Shown here: one piece after another, positions 61,512 to 64,000 of the stretch
How the letters are laid out: every line of letters starts with the position of its first letter
Numbering within the stretch: the stretch's first letter is position 1
NCBI GenBank assembly: GCA_030613055.1
Contig: JAUWMR010000017.1
Location: 1-64,000, forward strand
Reading direction: 5' to 3'
From: Desulfobacteraceae bacterium
Lineage (GTDB): Bacteria; Desulfobacterota; DSM-4660; Desulfatiglandales; Desulfatiglandaceae
Length of the DNA stretch: 64,000 nucleotides
Made by a program: the position numbers and the translations under genes
Notes under the pieces: model-generated
Seen by the model: the letters and a program-made list of their open reading frames with translations, nothing else
What the model was told of the DNA's origin: nothing
The model's database searches: none

Positions 61512-62882
61512 ATGAGTGTAACAAGAAAGATTACAAAATACATTTTATACGCAAGTTTTGAGAGTATTCCTGGTGAGGCAGTAATTAAAATTAAAGAATT
61601 CATCTTAGACGAGGTTGGTAATGCAATAGGGGGGGCAGCGCTTGAATCCGGAAAGATAATTATCAAATGGGCCAAACAATTAGGCGGCGCGGCCGAATCA
61701 ACAATATTGTCCGACGGCGCGAGAATGCCGGCAGCGATTGCCTCAGGCGCTAATACACAGTTGTGTATGGGATTGGAGCTTGCAGAAACTTATAAAAACA
61801 GGGGACATCCAGGATCGGGAATGGTTATGACAGCCCTGGCGGTTGGAGAGAGGGAAAAGATCAGTGGCAAGGAAGTATTGACGTCTGTGTGCACTGCGTA
61901 CGATGTCACAGGAAGGATCATTGACGCCACTTTCCCTTCTCCAGAGCTTAGAAGAAAAGTGTGGAACTCAACCTGGCAGGGATGTGGTCCATTGGTAGTC
62001 TCGATCAGATTGCTTAAACTGAACGAGGAACAGGGCTTGAATGCCTTCGGCATGGGTCTGGGGAACGCCCCGACCATGAACGTCCACAACATCATCTATG
62101 TCCCGGCATCAATGTCAAAGATTGGAAACCAATTCCACAATTTTGTCGCAATAAACTCTGCCCTTTTGGCCAAATTAGGCTATACAGGATACTATGAAAT
62201 CCTTGATGAGCCATATCCATACTGGACAACTATCTCTGATACCAATGACTGGGATACTTACACCAAAAATTTAGGCAAGGACTTTATTATCATGACCAAT
62301 ATGGCCTTCAAACCCTGGCCGGCATGCAGATGGGCCCAGGCCGGGATTGAATCCTTGCTGAAAATTATGAAAGCCGAGGATCTGAAACCTGCGGACATTA
62401 AGGAAGTTACATATCACGCACACGAAAAAATTACCGGTTACCCGTATTACAGTATAGACCTTAAGAATATAGAGGACGCCTACTGGAGCGTGCCCTGGGC
62501 TTTCGGCAGCGCGGCATTGGGTTATAAGATAGGACCGTCCTGGTATCTTGATAAGCGGCTCAAAGATGAAGAACTTAAAAAATTTATGCAAAAGGTCAAA
62601 ATCAAAACCCTTCCCGAGGCAGTGGAAGCTTTTGTAAAAGAGCCGGAAAAATCCGTATCATTGCTTGAAGTGAAGACACTCACAGGAAAAACATATACAA
62701 TGAGAACCGAATACTGCAAAGGCGATCCCCAAAAACCAATGACACATGATGAGATTATTGAAAAATTCCTTTCCCAGACAGAGGGAATTATATCAAGTGA
62801 TAAGGCCGGCAAAATCATCGAGCTTGTCGAAAAACTGGAGAGACTGCCGGATATCAGTGAAATTACTAATCTGGCTTATTAG
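61512..62882 (+). CDS. MmgE/PrpD family protein
   Basis: 456 residues from the ATG at 61512 (MSVTRKITKYILYASFE), which matches the normal family start and has GAGG 9 bases upstream. The family includes 2-methylcitrate dehydratase, cis-aconitate decarboxylase and iminodisuccinate epimerase. Typical segments are FILDEVGNAIGGAALE, ANTQLCMGLELAETYKNRGH with the conserved His, and MAFKPWPACRWAQAGIESL. Gene context gives no methylcitrate cycle, so a dehydratase or racemase acting on a pathway acid is more likely. Specific activity unknown. Confidence 0.87.
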   Translation: MSVTRKITKYILYASFESIPGEAVIKIKEFILDEVGNAIGGAALESGKIIIKWAKQLGGAAESTILSDGARMPAAIASGANTQLCMGLELAETYKNRGHPGSGMVMTALAVGEREKISGKEVLTSVCTAYDVTGRIIDATFPSPELRRKVWNSTWQGCGPLVVSIRLLKLNEEQGLNAFGMGLGNAPTMNVHNIIYVPASMSKIGNQFHNFVAINSALLAKLGYTGYYEILDEPYPYWTTISDTNDWDTYTKNLGKDFIIMTNMAFKPWPACRWAQAGIESLLKIMKAEDLKPADIKEVTYHAHEKITGYPYYSIDLKNIEDAYWSVPWAFGSAALGYKIGPSWYLDKRLKDEELKKFMQKVKIKTLPEAVEAFVKEPEKSVSLLEVKTLTGKTYTMRTEYCKGDPQKPMTHDEIIEKFLSQTEGIISSDKAGKIIELVEKLERLPDISEITNLAY

Positions 62883-62892
62883 GTAAATTGTA

Positions 62893-63095
62893 ACTACTCA
62901 GGTTATTTAGGCTGAAGGCTGAAGACTGATAGTAAAGGGCTGAATCACAGATAAGGACTAAGTGCTGAGGACTAAGCCTGCCCGCCGGACGGCAGGCGGG
63001 GGCTAAGCTTTTTTCTCAATCCTCAGTCCTTTCACCTCAGTCCTGATACCTTCTACCTTCAGTCTAAACATCTTCAGCCTGACTACGTGAGTAGT
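62893..63095. repeat. ~200-bp imperfect inverted-repeat (MITE-like) element
   Basis: Ends ACTACTC (62893-62899) and GAGTAGT (63089-63095) are exact complements. Just inside, AGGCTGAAG (62909-62917) pairs with CTTCAGCCT (63072-63080). The arms contain repeated CTGAGGACT-like units in opposite orientation, and the centre is a GC-rich hairpin, GCCTGCC/GGCAGGC at 62976-62997. It carries no gene. It may be a non-autonomous mobile element or a long RNA hairpin between the MmgE/PrpD gene and the next ligase. Confidence 0.75.
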
Positions 63096-63154
63096 CACGG
63101 TAAATTAAGGGTAATAAAATTAAATCAAGCCTTTTTGATAAGGAGGTGTTGACG

Positions 63155-64000
63155 GTGAATCTGGCAAAAAACCTGGAAAATTCTGCTAATTATTTCCCTG
63201 ATCGAACAGCCATTATTGAGGACAATCGGAATATCACCTTCAAGGAGCTAAACTTAGACGCAAGCCGTGTTGCTTCAGCGCTGGCAGGACTCGGATTCCA
63301 ACCCGGGGATTATATCTGCATCTGTGCGCCCAACTCCTATGAATGGGTTGCCACTTATTACGGAATTCTCAAGGCAGGATGCGTGGCACTTACCCTTGCC
63401 AAAGACTTAAGACCAAGCGAACTGATTCAGCTCATAGACGATGCACGGCCTAAAATCCTGTTCACGTCTGATGAAAAGTTACAAGACCTTGGAGACATAG
63501 CAAACCTTGGCTACCTTGAATACGTAATAAGCAATCAGGGAGATATGTCCTACCAGAAACTGGTTGAGGACTCCTCCTCTGATTTCAAAGCGCTTGACAG
63601 GGACCGCACAGACACGGGCGCCATTCTATATTCAGGGGGAACCACAGGTCTTCCGAAAGGTATCATGCTGACACATGAAAACCTGATGACTTCCGTCCAT
63701 AATATCGCCCACTTTGAACGCTCTACCCATACGGATCAGGCCCTTTGCTTCCTCCCCCTCCACCATGGTTTTGCCCAGATTCACATCACCGGTTCCAGTA
63801 TATACACAGGGGGCTGTGTCGTCATACAGGATTCCTTCGATCTGGACAAGGCCATTGGCGCAATTGAACGTTACAGAGTGACCAAGTTCTATGCTGTCCC
63901 CACCATTTACGTACGCCTTTTGGCAGTGAAAAATATCGAGGAGAAATTGAGATCTCTCAGGTACTGTTTCTCGGCAGCCGCAAGCATGGCTGTTGAGCTG
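63155..64000 (+). CDS. AMP-forming acyl-CoA ligase, 3' end beyond window
   Basis: First 282 residues of a ligase, open to the window edge. The start is GTG at 63155 with AAGGAGG 9 bases upstream; an in-frame GTG at 63146 overlaps that site. MNLAKNLENSANYFPDRTAI, YGILKAGCVALTLAKDLRPSE, the phosphate loop LYSGGTTGLPKGIML and AVPTIYVRLLAVKN are ANL features. Codons look more GC-rich than in the gene before. It is likely the start of another operon, its partner genes outside the window. Confidence 0.9.
   Translation, partial: MNLAKNLENSANYFPDRTAIIEDNRNITFKELNLDASRVASALAGLGFQPGDYICICAPNSYEWVATYYGILKAGCVALTLAKDLRPSELIQLIDDARPKILFTSDEKLQDLGDIANLGYLEYVISNQGDMSYQKLVEDSSSDFKALDRDRTDTGAILYSGGTTGLPKGIMLTHENLMTSVHNIAHFERSTHTDQALCFLPLHHGFAQIHITGSSIYTGGCVVIQDSFDLDKAIGAIERYRVTKFYAVPTIYVRLLAVKNIEEKLRSLRYCFSAAASMAVEL

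Overview
The window looks like a chromosomal catabolic supercluster from a strictly anaerobic bacterium. The likeliest source is a Desulfobacterota-type sulfate reducer or syntroph, but this is inferred from gene content and no marker gene is present. Pointers are a tungsten aldehyde:ferredoxin oxidoreductase, an EtfA carrying two [4Fe-4S] clusters, an ADP-forming acyl-CoA synthetase, B12-dependent acyl-CoA mutases, TRAP and Liv-type uptake systems, and many CoA ligases and acyl-CoA dehydrogenases (ACADs). No rRNA, tRNA, CRISPR array or transposase was seen.

Layout. Everything from 1 to 41530 is on the minus strand: a TRAP transporter (1-2891); acyl-CoA activation and beta-oxidation genes (3042-18044) including a MaoC / DUF35 / thiolase-like module; a DUF362 protein (18336-20735); a more GC-rich block with an ACAD-ferredoxin-nitroreductase fusion, a thiolase and a ligase (20816-26514); a five-gene Liv ABC importer with a lipoprotein and an embedded acyl-CoA synthetase (26535-33957); an AOR and an iron alcohol dehydrogenase (34139-37243); and a thiolase, an HMG-CoA-synthase-like/DUF35 fusion and a ligase (37305-41530). 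A PAS-AAA-Fis sigma-54 activator (41862-43247) sits between this arm and a plus-strand arm (43535-59545). The plus arm encodes an ACAD, two complete B12 mutase cassettes around an FMN oxidoreductase, an enoyl-CoA hydratase, two more ACADs, EtfBA and an ADP-forming acyl-CoA synthetase. Sigma-54 promoter sequences head both arms: a near match at 41565-41580 and an exact match at 43483-43498. Beyond a bidirectional terminator lie a second TRAP binding protein, an MmgE/PrpD protein, a long imperfect inverted repeat and the start of another CoA ligase.

How it may work together (inference). Acids enter by TRAP and Liv systems, aldehydes are oxidised by AOR/ADH, and several ligases and a CoA transferase make CoA thioesters. 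ACADs, hydratases and a dehydrogenase run beta-oxidation. Where branching blocks it, two tools stand out. One is a set of thiolase-fold proteins paired with DUF35 partners in which the nucleophilic Cys is missing, as in Ltp2-type retro-aldolases. The other is a pair of B12 mutases whose substrate-binding residues match neither methylmalonyl-CoA nor isobutyryl-CoA mutase. EtfBA collects electrons and the ADP-forming synthetase recovers ATP. The substrate cannot be read from sequence; a branched, alicyclic or isoprenoid-like acid fits best.

The locus carries assembly scars: a thiolase 3' relic, a ligase 3' relic, a livG-ligase chimera with an in-frame amber stop, and a 22-bp direct repeat bracketing a two-ACAD block.
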